Positions 1 to 9,643 are shown, counted from the first letter of the stretch. The stretch: DNA of 64,000 bases from Desulfovibrio sp. (GCA_022839785.1 JALHJW010000008.1:124001-188000); one strand, 5' to 3'. Numbers and translations are program-made. The notes: generated by a model not told the origin, from the sequence alone.

Positions 1-1335
1 ACCGGTGTTCTCGCCCGGCCGGGTGACGATGCCCTTGATGTTCACGATCTCTCCCCGGCCGCCGCGCACGCCCTCGATGAGCAATTGGTCCCCTTCCACG
101 GCGCGCATGGTCTGGCCGGGGGCCATGCGTCTGAGATGCCCGTTGTGCCAGAGCACGAAGAGGGGCTGCTCCTCGGCCCCGGCTGCGGTGCCGGTCCAGG
201 AACCCAGGGTGCGCACCTCGGCCGTGCCGAGGCGCTGGCCGTCGGCGCGCAGCTCCAGGACGCGCAGGGGCTCCAGGGGGAAGCGGGGCGCTTTGGACAG
301 GTCCAGGATCTGCCGTCCGTCGGCATAGAGGGCGGGCACGGCCGCGAAACGGGCGTCGCCCGAGTTCTGGGCCACCTCGATGCGCAACGGTTGTCCGGCC
401 TGGACCTCGATGCGGCCGCCCGGCCTGAAGGTCTGGCCGTTGATCCGCACTTCCGGCGGCATCGCGGCGAAGCGATCGAACGAAATGTCCGCGAGCAAAG
501 GAAGCTCGACGAGGACGCCGAACTTTTCCAGGAAGAGGGTGGTGGCCCGGAGCTGCTCCCGCACCTTCCAGTCCAACGTGGTGATGCTCTTGCTGACCTC
601 GATGGCCAGGGCCGGGATGCGGTGGGCCTTGAGCGCGTAGCAGGTCAGGGACTTGCGCATCTCCGCGCCGTAGGGCGACGTGAGGGAGAAGGTGTCGGTG
701 TTGAACAGCTCGAAGCGGTAGTCCGCGGGTCGCACCTGGGGGTTGAGGCGCGTGAGCACGCTTCTGACCATGCCCGTGAGGTCCAGGGTGTTCTCGTAGA
801 CGCCGGCGTCGATGATGATGCTCTGCCCCCAGCGTCTGGGGTTGCGCAGTCCGTTGACGTAGGTGGGGCTGTAGAAGCCCGAGCCCTCGTGCAGGTGGAT
901 GAAGGCCTGGCTGCGCGCCAGGTAGTGGCGGATGACCCGGGCCAGACAGTCCTCGTAGAATTCGTCGTACTCGCGGTCGAAGCGGCGGTTGAGGTCCACG
1001 TTGACCAGGCGGCTGCGGCGGCTGATGCTGGGCACGTTGGCGCGGGGGATGACGATGAGCGTGCCGCGCCGGACCGTGGCCCGGGTCAGGACCTGGGCCG
1101 AAAGGAAGCCCGCCACCTCGTCGCCTTGGATGCCGCCCTGGACCATGACCGTGGGGCCGGGGTCGCGGCCTTCGAGGACATGCACTTCGAGGGGATACTG
1201 GGTGCCCTGGAAAAAGGTGTGGACGGCCGCCCCGGCGGGCTCCGGCAGGAGCAGGGCCAGCAGCAGGAGAAGGAGCGCCGGACGGAACGGTCCGGGCCTA
1301 CGAGACGAGTATGCGAGCGATCTGGTAGGTTTCAC
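1..1335 (-). CDS. M99-family zinc carboxypeptidase (Csd4/Pgp1-like), 3' end cut by window edge
   Basis: Read from the minus strand; 445 codons are present and the C-terminus lies outside the window. A GTG start at 1335 gives a clean signal peptide (basic N-terminus, then a Leu-rich core ending near PEPAGAA, residues 20-37), so the enzyme is probably periplasmic. Residues 66-73 (QGGIQGDE) and 146-153 (IHLHEGSG) correspond to the zinc-ligand segments of carboxypeptidases; the first ligand is Gln70 instead of His, with Glu73 and a His at 147/149. Csd4 of Helicobacter pylori, which trims peptidoglycan tripeptides to dipeptides, has this same Gln ligand. The start overlaps the upstream gene by 38 bp. 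It is the last visible gene of the purB-pyrE run. The family is fairly sure, the exact substrate is inferred. Confidence 0.8.
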   Translation of the reverse strand, partial: MKPTRSLAYSSRRPGPFRPALLLLLLALLLPEPAGAAVHTFFQGTQYPLEVHVLEGRDPGPTVMVQGGIQGDEVAGFLSAQVLTRATVRRGTLIVIPRANVPSISRRSRLVNVDLNRRFDREYDEFYEDCLARVIRHYLARSQAFIHLHEGSGFYSPTYVNGLRNPRRWGQSIIIDAGVYENTLDLTGMVRSVLTRLNPQVRPADYRFELFNTDTFSLTSPYGAEMRKSLTCYALKAHRIPALAIEVSKSITTLDWKVREQLRATTLFLEKFGVLVELPLLADISFDRFAAMPPEVRINGQTFRPGGRIEVQAGQPLRIEVAQNSGDARFAAVPALYADGRQILDLSKAPRFPLEPLRVLELRADGQRLGTAEVRTLGSWTGTAAGAEEQPLFVLWHNGHLRRMAPGQTMRAVEGDQLLIEGVRGGRGEIVNIKGIVTRPGENTG

Positions 1336-2047
1336 TGAAGATCGCCTTTCCGTCCTGCCCCCTGATGACCACCCTGAGCGCGAAGAGGCTCGCGCGGTCC
1401 ATGCCCTTGGGCAGGGCGAACGAGGTCTGGATGCGCTTGAAGCGCTGGATGGAGAAGGCCAGATCGGCTTCGGGAGCGCCGATCTGCTCCGTCCTGCCCG
1501 AGGCGGTCACGAGCAGCAGTTCCACGCGGCCGTTGAGGAGCTTTTCCGGCTGGAGGTTGTTGATGTCCAGCCGGACCTGCGCGTTTTCGCCCGTGAGCCG
1601 GAGCTGGAGGTTCTCCATCCCGGCCAGCTTGAGGTCCTGGTGGCCGAAAAGCTCGGCGAGATCGAGCGGTCTGGCCGCGTCTCCCGCCCCGGCTGAAGCG
1701 GAGGCGCCGGACGTGGACCGGGCCTCCCCGGACAGGGGGCTTGCGCCGCCGATCAGGGCCTGCAACTCCTCCGGGTCGTTGGATTTGAGGATCTTCTCGA
1801 CGTTGGAGAGGCGTTCCAGTCGGACTTCGGCCTCAATGAGGCGGCGTTCCAGTGCCTTCTTCTCATCGGTCAGCCGCGCGCCTTCCGTCCAGAAGCGCAG
1901 CCCGGCGAAGATGCCCAGGCCCGCGGCCAGGAGCAGGGCGGCAAGTCCCCAGGCCAGACCGCGCATGAGGCCGAGGCTGACGCGGAAGCGGCGCACCTGG
2001 GCGTCGTCCCGCATGACGAGAACGCTGTACCTGCCGTCCTTGGTCAT
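1298..2047 (-). CDS. membrane-anchored coiled-coil protein of unknown function
   Basis: 249 aa, with the ATG overlapping the stop of the upstream YkuD gene (ATGA). The N-terminus (VLVMRDDAQVRRFRVS) resembles the cytoplasmic tail seen on many M23 peptidases. It is followed by one membrane helix at about residues 30-50 and a heptad-like charged segment at about 55-95. There is no LytM/M23 catalytic domain; the C-terminal 120 residues look like a beta-rich domain. Its place between two peptidoglycan-trimming enzymes suggests a scaffold or regulator for them in the cell envelope. No family name is recognised. Confidence 0.75.
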   Translation of the reverse strand: MTKDGRYSVLVMRDDAQVRRFRVSLGLMRGLAWGLAALLLAAGLGIFAGLRFWTEGARLTDEKKALERRLIEAEVRLERLSNVEKILKSNDPEELQALIGGASPLSGEARSTSGASASAGAGDAARPLDLAELFGHQDLKLAGMENLQLRLTGENAQVRLDINNLQPEKLLNGRVELLLVTASGRTEQIGAPEADLAFSIQRFKRIQTSFALPKGMDRASLFALRVVIRGQDGKAIFSETYQIARILVS

Positions 2048-3312
2048 GAGGGCGTGTTGGACCACAACTCGCTGACGATGCGCCAGCCGATGGGGCTCGG
2101 TTCGAGGATCAGGGTCTTGAAGCCCGCGTCGGCGTAGCCGGACGCGCTCTGGTACTCCTGCCGGAAGGTGACCTTGAAGCCCTTTTCGTGCTTGGCCGTC
2201 CTGATGTCCGAAAGGGAGACCCTGCGCGGCGCGTTCTTTTCCCAGACCGCCTTCTTGTGGTCCATGATCGCCAGCAGGCCTTGACGGCCGTCCTGCACGG
2301 CGGCCGGGACGTACCACCGGGCGTAGGCGTCGAGATCGGCCTTTTCCCAGGATTTGCGCCAAGATTCGACCATCTTGACGATCTGCTGTCCGGCGCGCTC
2401 CACGTAGAGCTGCTCGTAGTCGCGGTCGGCCGGGGCGTACTCCGCGCCCACGATGACCCACGCCCCTTTGGCGTCCTTCTGCCAGTAGAGCCGCTTCACG
2501 CCTTGGGAGGAATGGCTGTCCGTGCGGTAATACTGGCCGAACCAGGTCACCCAGTAGTCCGGACCGGGCAGGGCGCGCACGTCGAAGCAGGCCACCTCGA
2601 TCCAGGGCTTGGAGGCGAAGATGCGCTCCTTGTTGTCGCGGAAGGCCTTGAAGTTGGCCGCCCCGGGCTCGGTGAAGACCTTCTGGTCGTAGTAGGCGAA
2701 GAAGTCGTCGCTACGGCGCTCCCAGCTCGTGGCCCACTTGTGCACACGGTCCGCCAGCTCCTTGGCCGTGCGCGAGGTGTTGCCCGCCTTGTCTGCGACC
2801 TGCACGTCGCTGGCGATGACCACCGGCGTGCCCGGGTCCAGGGTGGCCTCCAGGCGTCGCAGATCCGGGGTGTTCAGGGCCACGCAGCCCTGGGTCTCGC
2901 GCGGCACGATGGGGTAGCCCCGGCCGTGGATCCAGATGCCGCCGCCGGTCTTGCCCTTCAGGCGGTCCACCGGGTTGGGATAGTTGAGCGTGAAGGCGAG
3001 GTCGCCGTAGAGTTTGTAGTCCAGGCCCTTGGAGAGCTTGCGGCCCACGAAGTAGACGCCCTCGGGCGTCTTGAGGTCGCCCGCCTTGGCCTTGTCGCCC
3101 TGGCTCTGCCCGGTGGAGCAGGCGAGCTTGTTGAGCACGGACAGGGGGGAACGGCGGCCGAGGGCGAAGAAGGTCTGGGTGTCCTTGGACACGGCCAGGA
3201 AGTAGCCCGGAATCTGGGGGTGGTCCTCGATGGTCAGCTTGAAGGCCCATGCCTCGCCCGTCCAGGACAGCAGCATGGTCGCCAGGGCCAGCAGCGTACG
3301 GAAGCTTGTCAT
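2044..3312 (-). CDS. YkuD-fold L,D-transpeptidase/carboxypeptidase with NTF2-like C-terminus (Csd6/Pgp2-like)
   Basis: 422 aa from the ATG at 3312, which opens a good signal peptide (cleavage near GEAWA, residue 23); an upstream in-frame extension lacks one and would run into pyrE. The YkuD catalytic pattern is visible: His129 in IWIHGRG and Cys143 in ETQGCVALN. The last ~120 residues, with conserved Trp and Tyr positions (ESWRKSW, YARWYVP), look like an NTF2/SnoaL fold. This two-domain layout is that of H. pylori Csd6 and Campylobacter Pgp2, L,D-carboxypeptidases that cut tetrapeptides to tripeptides. It sits 38 bp after pyrE and overlaps the next gene. Confidence 0.8.
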   Translation of the reverse strand: MTSFRTLLALATMLLSWTGEAWAFKLTIEDHPQIPGYFLAVSKDTQTFFALGRRSPLSVLNKLACSTGQSQGDKAKAGDLKTPEGVYFVGRKLSKGLDYKLYGDLAFTLNYPNPVDRLKGKTGGGIWIHGRGYPIVPRETQGCVALNTPDLRRLEATLDPGTPVVIASDVQVADKAGNTSRTAKELADRVHKWATSWERRSDDFFAYYDQKVFTEPGAANFKAFRDNKERIFASKPWIEVACFDVRALPGPDYWVTWFGQYYRTDSHSSQGVKRLYWQKDAKGAWVIVGAEYAPADRDYEQLYVERAGQQIVKMVESWRKSWEKADLDAYARWYVPAAVQDGRQGLLAIMDHKKAVWEKNAPRRVSLSDIRTAKHEKGFKVTFRQEYQSASGYADAGFKTLILEPSPIGWRIVSELWSNTPS

Positions 3313-3350
3313 GCGGTCACTCCTGCCTGCCACTCTGTCCGGCGGATCGC

Positions 3351-3932
3351 TCAGGATTTCGCCAGACGGACGAGTTCCGACCTTGTGAACACGGCCTTGA
3401 GGCCGTATCCCGCCTTGGCCAGGTTCTCCCTGCCGCCCTCCTCGCGGTCCAGGATGGCGCACACCGCCACGATCTCAAGGCCTTCCGCGCGGACGCGCTC
3501 GCAGGCCTTGAGCAGGGTGCCGCCCGTGGTCACCACGTCTTCGAGCATGGCCACCTTCATGCCGGGGCGGAAGTTGCCCAGCCCCTCCAGGTAGCGGCCC
3601 GTGCCGTGGCCCTTGGCCTCCTTGCGCACGATGAAGCCGGGCAGCGGCCATCCGGCGACGTGGGAGAGCACCGTGACCGAGGAGACCAGGGGGTCCGCGC
3701 CGAGCGTCATGCCGCCCACTCCCTGCACGTCCAGGCCGGACAGCAGGTCGAGGAAGAGCGTGCCGATGCACCACGAGCCCTCGGGGTGCAGCGCGGTCTG
3801 CTTGCAGTCGAAGTAGTAGTCGCTCTTTTTGCCCGACGTGAGGGTGATTTCGCCCTCGATGTAGGACTTCTCGAAGAGAAGCCCGGCAAGCCTGCGTTTC
3901 ACATCCTGAACAGACTGGATCGCGTGGTCCAC
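3351..3932 (-). CDS. pyrE: orotate phosphoribosyltransferase
   Basis: 193 aa, making orotidine 5'-phosphate from orotate and PRPP in pyrimidine synthesis. The PRPP-binding motif MLEDVVTTGGT is clear in the C-terminal half, preceded by the LTSGKKSDYYFDCKQ segment typical of PyrE. The GTG at 3932 is one base after the purB stop and follows a G-rich Shine-Dalgarno sequence (GGGGGGTAGG) that overlaps the end of purB. Longer in-frame extensions would run inside purB, so the GTG was chosen. Length is normal. Translationally coupled to purB. Confidence 0.93.
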   Translation of the reverse strand: MDHAIQSVQDVKRRLAGLLFEKSYIEGEITLTSGKKSDYYFDCKQTALHPEGSWCIGTLFLDLLSGLDVQGVGGMTLGADPLVSSVTVLSHVAGWPLPGFIVRKEAKGHGTGRYLEGLGNFRPGMKVAMLEDVVTTGGTLLKACERVRAEGLEIVAVCAILDREEGGRENLAKAGYGLKAVFTRSELVRLAKS

Positions 3933-3933
3933 C

Positions 3934-5229
<1,296 letters not shown>

Positions 5230-5613
5230 GCAGTGCTCCCGGAAGTCAGGCCCGGCGCGACCCTGTGGGCTGCAACGCGGACGGCCTGCTGTTGTCGATA
5301 AAGGATTTTTACCTGAATTGAAAGGGTTCCGGAGGAAAAATCATTGTTGCGACGTTGTTGCGGGCAGTCGCGTCTATCGCCCGCGCTGCACCATGCCAGA
5401 TGCGCCGCGGCCGTGCATCGGCAGCGCCGTGTCGTGGAGGAGGCGCGTCGATGCATCTGCCGGGGGACGCCGATGCCTCGTCCGTTGCCCTGCCGCAGCG
5501 CGCCTGATGGCGAATGCTGTGCATGCCTCTGGGCCATGCGCCCGGGAGCGCTGCAAAAGCTTCGGGCGGATGCGCGGCATCGGCGGCGCAGGCGGTCGGC
5601 CGGGCCGAGGCGC
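5230..5613. other. 384-bp spacer without a convincing gene
   Basis: Open frames here on either strand have shuffled Arg/Pro/Ala composition and no recognisable motif. An A+T-rich patch at about 5300-5345 is unlike the surrounding sequence and is the likely purB promoter region on the minus strand, but no clean -35/-10 pair could be fixed. The fmdB terminator lies at the right end. Confidence 0.5.
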
Positions 5614-5642
5614 AAAAAAAGCGGCCCCCTGAAGGGAGCCGC
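5614..5642 (-). terminator. intrinsic terminator of fmdB-type gene
   Basis: On the minus strand GCGGCTCCC-TTCA-GGGGGCCGC forms a 9-bp stem (one G-T pair) followed by seven T. It lies 12 bp after the stop of the zinc-ribbon gene. Confidence 0.9.
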
Positions 5643-5653
5643 CCGGAGTGTCG

Positions 5654-5977
5654 CTAGGCTTCGGCCGCTGTCTTGGGCGCGGCCGTGGACGCGGTCCCGG
5701 CTCCGCCCGCATCGCCCGAGCCGCCGGAGGCGGCGTCGGACGCGGCGGAGGCGTCCTTGGTCGCGCCGTCCCCGTTGCCGTTTCCGTTGCCCGACGACTT
5801 CTTGCCGTTGTAGTCGGTCACGTACCAGCCCGAGCCCTTGAGCACGAAGGCGGTGTTCGAGACGATGCGCCGGGCGGTTCCGCCGCAGGCGCAGGGGGAT
5901 TCGACGTCGTCGAATCCCTTGTTCCATTCCTCGAAAACCTTGCCGCAAGAGGCGCACTCGTATTCGTAAATGGGCAT
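5654..5977 (-). CDS. FmdB-family zinc ribbon protein
   Basis: 107 aa. The N-terminal 45 residues carry two Cys pairs, CASC (about residues 8-11) and CACG (about 31-34), in the MPIYEYEC...GGxxRRI frame typical of FmdB-type putative regulatory proteins. The rest is a low-complexity tail rich in Gly, Asn, Asp and Ala, probably disordered. The ATG follows GGAGAAGCAGG. The family is common in sulfate reducers; its biochemical role is not known. Confidence 0.88.
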   Translation of the reverse strand: MPIYEYECASCGKVFEEWNKGFDDVESPCACGGTARRIVSNTAFVLKGSGWYVTDYNGKKSSGNGNGNGDGATKDASAASDAASGGSGDAGGAGTASTAAPKTAAEA

Positions 5978-6094
5978 CCTGCTTCTCCGTAGTGCAGACG
6001 ATTGACGCAAAAAAATTGGCCGCGCCGCGGCACGGGGCCGCGGCGGGCGCAGGGGAAGAAATAAGCCGGGAGCCGGCCGCGTCAAGAGGCGGGC

Positions 6095-6211
6095 TTAGGC
6101 CTTCTTGGCCTGCGCCTTGGCCTCGCGGATGCGCGCCTTGAGGTTTTCCTTGCGGCGCTTGCGGCGGCGGTCCAGTTCCTTCATGCGCTCGTGCTTCTTG
6201 TGCTTGGCCAT
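6095..6211 (-). CDS. 38-aa Lys/Arg-rich small protein
   Basis: Too short for usual gene calling. Begins MAKHKKHERMKELDRRRKRR and ends AKAQAKKA; almost half of its residues are basic and it should form one long helix. The ATG is preceded by AACC and GGAGG (CCGGAGGAACC on the minus strand), a strong ribosome site. Composition suggests nucleic-acid or ribosome binding. Codon use matches the neighbours. No firm family assignment. Confidence 0.7.
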   Translation of the reverse strand: MAKHKKHERMKELDRRRKRRKENLKARIREAKAQAKKA

Positions 6212-6282
6212 GGTTCCTCCGGGAAATACGGGCTCGGGCATGCGCCCGGTTGTTCATCCGAAAAAAATCAAAGAAAGGTCCC

Positions 6283-6594
6283 CTAGCCTATCCGGCCGGG
6301 GACGTCAACATCTCCCGCCCGGGCGGTCCGCAGGGCGGCCAGCGCCTCGCGCGGGCCGCGCACCCGCGCCACGGGCGGCGCGCCCTCGGGAAAGGCCTCG
6401 GCTGCGCGCTGCGCAAGACTTCCCTCCAGGTCGCACGCCAGAAGGAGGGCCTCCCGCCGCTGCGCGCGCAGGGCCATCAGGCGCAGCGCCTCGGGCGTTC
6501 CGGCCGCCTCGCAGACCTCGGCTCCGGCCGCGCGCAGGGCCTCCGCCACGGCCGTGCGTTCCTCGAATTTCCCGCCGCTGACCAGCACCCGCAT
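6283..6594 (-). CDS. small hypothetical protein with receiver-like N-terminus
   Basis: 103 aa. Starts MRVLVSGGKFEERTAVAEALRAAG, a beta-strand/helix pattern like the start of a response-regulator receiver domain or a nucleotide-binding fold, followed by LLLACDLEGSL and a pattern of alternating strands and helices. The phosphoacceptor position is not convincing, so a signalling role is only possible. A long in-frame extension upstream runs antisense to the HD gene and was not used. Confidence 0.6.
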   Translation of the reverse strand: MRVLVSGGKFEERTAVAEALRAAGAEVCEAAGTPEALRLMALRAQRREALLLACDLEGSLAQRAAEAFPEGAPPVARVRGPREALAALRTARAGDVDVPGRIG

Positions 6595-6657
6595 GTCCCT
6601 GCCTCCTCTTGCATTTTTCCCGATCTTTCGTACCACAGCCGGACAAAGGAGAACGCC

Positions 6658-7212
6658 ATGCTCAGCCGCGACGACGCCCTCGCGCTTTTGCGCGAGCACA
6701 CCCCCGAACCGCACATGCTCCACCACGCCCGCGCCTCCGAGGCCGTGCTCCGCGCCCTGGCCGCGCGCCTCGGCCACGACCCGGCACTCTGGGCCATGAC
6801 CGGCCTGCTGCACGACCTCGACTATTCCCGCACCCGGGACGACCCGGCGCGGCACGGCCCCGAGGCCGCGGGCATGCTCCAGGGCCGTCTGCCGGACGAG
6901 GCCCTGCAGGCCATCCGCGCCCACAACTGCGAATACACGGGCGTGGCTCCGGTCGCGCCGTTGGACTTCGCCCTGCGTTGCGGCGAGACGGTCACCGGTC
7001 TGGTTGCCGCCGCGGCCCTGGTCCGGCCGGACCGAATGCAGGGCATGGCCGCCTCGTCCCTGAAAAAGAAGATGAAGGACAAAGCCTTCGCCCGCAACGT
7101 CAACCGCGAAACCATCAGGGAATGCGAACGCCTGGGGCTGGAGCTGGGCGACTTTCTCGGACTGGCCGTCGCGGCCATGCAGGAGGCCGCCCCGGACATC
7201 GGTCTGGCCTGA
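6658..7212 (+). CDS. HD-domain phosphohydrolase-like protein
   Basis: 184 aa. His and HD signature residues are visible (HHARASEAVLRALA, then LLHDLDYSR and RHGPEAA), which make a metal-binding HD domain. The ATG at 6658 follows AAAGGAG. Related small HD proteins hydrolyse phosphomonoesters or phosphodiesters of nucleotides; the substrate here cannot be read. Divergent from the 103-aa gene, 63 bp apart. Confidence 0.82.
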   Translation: MLSRDDALALLREHTPEPHMLHHARASEAVLRALAARLGHDPALWAMTGLLHDLDYSRTRDDPARHGPEAAGMLQGRLPDEALQAIRAHNCEYTGVAPVAPLDFALRCGETVTGLVAAAALVRPDRMQGMAASSLKKKMKDKAFARNVNRETIRECERLGLELGDFLGLAVAAMQEAAPDIGLA

Positions 7213-7235
7213 ACGGAGGGCGGGGCCGCACTGCC

Positions 7236-8252
7236 CTAAAAATGGTAGCCGATGGTCACCGAGCCGAACTCCTGGCCGTCGTCGCCGGAGTATTCGGGCG
7301 TGCGGTAGACGTGCGTGTAGGAGACGAAGAAGTCGTGCACGTGCATGGCCACGCCCAGGGCGATGTCGGCCACCAGACCTTTCTTGGGCACGCGCCTGCT
7401 CTGGTGGAAGGTGTTGCCGTCCAGGAAAATGTTGCGCGCCACGGCCCGCCCGTCCAGGTAGCAGAAGCCGTAGACGGCGTAGGGCGAGGCGTCCGGCGGC
7501 GGCGCGCCGTCCGCGGCCAGATCGGCGATGCCCACGCCGCCGCCCGGCCCGATGAGCGTGGTGCCGAAGTTCTTGGGCAGGTTCCAGCCGAAACGCACCT
7601 CGCCGCCAGCGTTGGCGAAGGTTTTCACGTTGCCCGCCGTGCCGCCGAAGTGGGGCATGACGTCCAGACCGATGCTGTCCACGAGGTCGGTCTCGAAGGC
7701 CCGCCAGGTCCCCTGGTAGCTGAGCATCAGGCCGGGCTCGTCCTTGAGTTGGGTTCCCCAGCCCTGGGGGATGGTGGAGTCGATGGCCTCGTGCACGGCC
7801 CGCTGCGTCTCCTCGGCGTGGGACGAGGGGCCGACCATGCCGAAGGTCAGCTCCACGGTGTCCAGCCAGGTGTCGCTCTTCTGGTCCAGGATCAGGGAGC
7901 CGTAGAGCCAGCCCGCGTAGGGGCGGTCGTCCTGCGGCGGATCGGTCAGGGAGATGTCGCCGGGCGTGTACATCTCCTGCCCGAAGGCGAGGCCGACGTT
8001 GAACTTCTTGTGCTCCTGGTTGATGAGCGGCAGGGTCGCCAGCCAGTCGCGGAAGCCCGGCGGCAGGCGGTCGTCGGCCGCGTAGCTCTTGAGGTCGTCC
8101 GAGAGCCAGAGCAGCCGCACGGCGTTGGTGTAGTGCCGGTCCGTGCCGCCCCAGATGTCGTTCTCCCACTGCGCCATGAGGGTGCCCGCCCGGGCCGGAA
8201 GGGGCAGGACAAGACAGGCGAGGAGAAGAAGGGGAAGAGCGCGCCGCGACAT
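7236..8252 (-). CDS. LpxR-family outer-membrane lipid A deacylase-like protein
   Basis: 338 aa from the ATG at 8252, with a signal peptide ending near PARAG (residue 23). The mature start QWENDIWGGTDRHYTNAVR matches the LpxR (DUF2219) signature; Asn31 and Asp32 correspond to active-site residues of Salmonella LpxR, and a His in SSHAEETQ fits its catalytic His. It ends in a beta-strand with terminal Phe (TIGYHF), the outer-membrane insertion signal. Salmonella LpxR removes the 3'-acyloxyacyl chain of lipid A. Family assignment firm, activity inferred. Confidence 0.85.
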   Translation of the reverse strand: MSRRALPLLLLACLVLPLPARAGTLMAQWENDIWGGTDRHYTNAVRLLWLSDDLKSYAADDRLPPGFRDWLATLPLINQEHKKFNVGLAFGQEMYTPGDISLTDPPQDDRPYAGWLYGSLILDQKSDTWLDTVELTFGMVGPSSHAEETQRAVHEAIDSTIPQGWGTQLKDEPGLMLSYQGTWRAFETDLVDSIGLDVMPHFGGTAGNVKTFANAGGEVRFGWNLPKNFGTTLIGPGGGVGIADLAADGAPPPDASPYAVYGFCYLDGRAVARNIFLDGNTFHQSRRVPKKGLVADIALGVAMHVHDFFVSYTHVYRTPEYSGDDGQEFGSVTIGYHF

Positions 8253-8305
8253 GGCGGCTCCCTTAGCGTGAACAGCGTGCAGTGGCAATGGCGGCGGGAC
8301 CGGCC

Positions 8306-9412
8306 TCAGCCCTCGGCCGCCAAACGGCGCACCTCGGCGTCGAGGAGCGCCCGGCCCCGCTGTCCGGCCGCGGCGCGCAGGGCCTCGGTGAGGCGGTCCA
8401 CGTCGCGCGGCCGGGCCACGCCCAGTTCCGCCAGCTTGGCGCGCACCGCGGCCGCGCCGCTCTTCCTGCCCACGGCGATGCGCCGGGCAAGGCCGACGGC
8501 CTCGGGCCGGAACGGTTCGTAGAGGCTTGAGCACTTGTACTGCGCGTCGGCGTGCAGGCCCGACTCCACCCAGAAGAGCCGCTCCCCCACCACGGGGGCG
8601 TGACCCGGCACGGCCTGCCCCAGAGCCGTGGCCACGGTCTCGCACAGGGGCCTGAGGGCCGCAAGGTCGTAGGCCGCGCCGCGCCGGAGGGCCAGCCAGG
8701 CGGCCAGCCGCTCCGTGGCCGCTATCCCGGCGCGCTCGCCCAGCCCCAGGGCCGTGCAGTCGGCAAAGGCCGCGCCCGCCTCCAGTGCGGCCTGGGCATT
8801 GGCCACGGCCATGCCGAAGTCGTCGTGGCAGTGCACGGCCAGCGGGATGGACAGCGCGTTCGCGAAGCCCCCCACGAGGTCGGCCGTCTCGCCGGGCGAG
8901 AGAATGCCCACGGTGTCCGAGAGCCGCACCCGGGCCGCGCCTTCGGATTCGGCCAGCCGGGCGGCTTCGAGCGCGAACCCAGGGTCCGCCCGGCTGACGT
9001 CCTCCAGCCCCACGGATATATACTGCGCTCCCAGGGCGCGGCCGTGCCTGAGCAGCGCGGCCAGACGCTCCAGGATGTCCCGGCGCGTGGCGCGCAGCCG
9101 TTTTTCGATGTGCGCGTCGGACACGGGCAGGCCCAGGCAGACGCGGTGCGGCCGCATGGCGAGGGCCGTCTCCAGGTCCTTTTCCCGCGCCGCGCACCAC
9201 ACGGACACGGCCCGGCCCTGGCCCTCGGCGTCGAGCATCGCTCGCGCCCGGGCCACCAGTCCCGGTGTGTCCGGGCAGCGCCCGGCGCAGCCCGCCTCGA
9301 TCTCCTCCACGCCCACGGCCGCGATCCGCGTCAGGATCGCGTGCTTGGCGGCCGCGTCGAAGTAGGCGCCGAACCGCTGGTCGCCTTCGCGCAGGGTGGA
9401 ATCGATGAGCAT
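8306..9412 (-). CDS. nifV: homocitrate synthase
   Basis: 368 aa. Condenses acetyl-CoA with 2-oxoglutarate to homocitrate, the organic ligand of FeMo-cofactor. Visible DRE-TIM features: DSTLREGDQ at residues 4-12, HCHDDFGMAVANA in the middle and GLGERAG after it. Isopropylmalate or citramalate synthase are alternatives by sequence alone, but the position divergent from nifH and an RpoN-type promoter upstream support NifV. The start is the first ATG after a GGAGGACCC ribosome site. Confidence 0.88.
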   Translation of the reverse strand: MLIDSTLREGDQRFGAYFDAAAKHAILTRIAAVGVEEIEAGCAGRCPDTPGLVARARAMLDAEGQGRAVSVWCAAREKDLETALAMRPHRVCLGLPVSDAHIEKRLRATRRDILERLAALLRHGRALGAQYISVGLEDVSRADPGFALEAARLAESEGAARVRLSDTVGILSPGETADLVGGFANALSIPLAVHCHDDFGMAVANAQAALEAGAAFADCTALGLGERAGIAATERLAAWLALRRGAAYDLAALRPLCETVATALGQAVPGHAPVVGERLFWVESGLHADAQYKCSSLYEPFRPEAVGLARRIAVGRKSGAAAVRAKLAELGVARPRDVDRLTEALRAAAGQRGRALLDAEVRRLAAEG

Positions 9413-9469
9413 GGGTCCTCCGTCCGGCTCCGGGACCGCGGTCGGTCCGCGGTCGGCCGCGTCCTTATC

Positions 9470-9488
9470 CCGAGCAAATTCCGTTCCC
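9470..9488 (-). promoter_or_regulatory. RpoN (sigma-54) promoter for nifV
   Basis: On the minus strand the -24/-12 elements read GGAACG-GAAT-TTGCT: GG, exactly ten bases, then GC, with only one change from GGCACG. The predicted start site is near 9463, leaving a leader of about 50 nt before the nifV ATG. Confidence 0.65.
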
Positions 9489-9523
9489 GGCCGAAAAGCC
9501 GCATGAATGCGGCGTCGCAGGAC

Positions 9524-9545
9524 CTTACAGCTTCATTTTTGTAAG
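9524..9545. promoter_or_regulatory. palindrome CTTACA-N10-TGTAAG, candidate activator site shared by nifV and nifH
   Basis: Perfect 6-bp arms around ten bases, between the two divergent RpoN promoters. The half-site order ACA-N10-TGT is the reverse of the classical NifA box (TGT-N10-ACA). A 12-base direct repeat CTTCATTTTTGT begins inside it (9531-9542) and recurs at 9554-9565, 23 bp apart, about two helical turns. Confidence 0.5.
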
Positions 9546-9578
9546 GTTTTTGTCTTCATTTTTGTGGTGTCACGCTTC

Positions 9579-9595
9579 ACGCACAAACCGTGCGT
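9579..9595. promoter_or_regulatory. palindrome ACGCAC-N5-GTGCGT in nifH upstream region
   Basis: Perfect 6-bp arms with a 5-base spacer, centred about 60 bp upstream of the nifH -24 element. The position suits a transcription-factor operator. The regulator is unknown. Confidence 0.45.
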
Positions 9596-9643
9596 CTCAA
9601 GAGAAGTCGTTTTGTTTCAAGGTGTTGAGTGCGCATCGCGGGC

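Noticed and set aside
85..1338. 417-codon plus-strand open frame
   Set aside because: Antisense shadow of the M99 gene; His/Arg/Gly-rich composition without motifs, while the minus strand has a signal peptide and zinc-ligand motifs.
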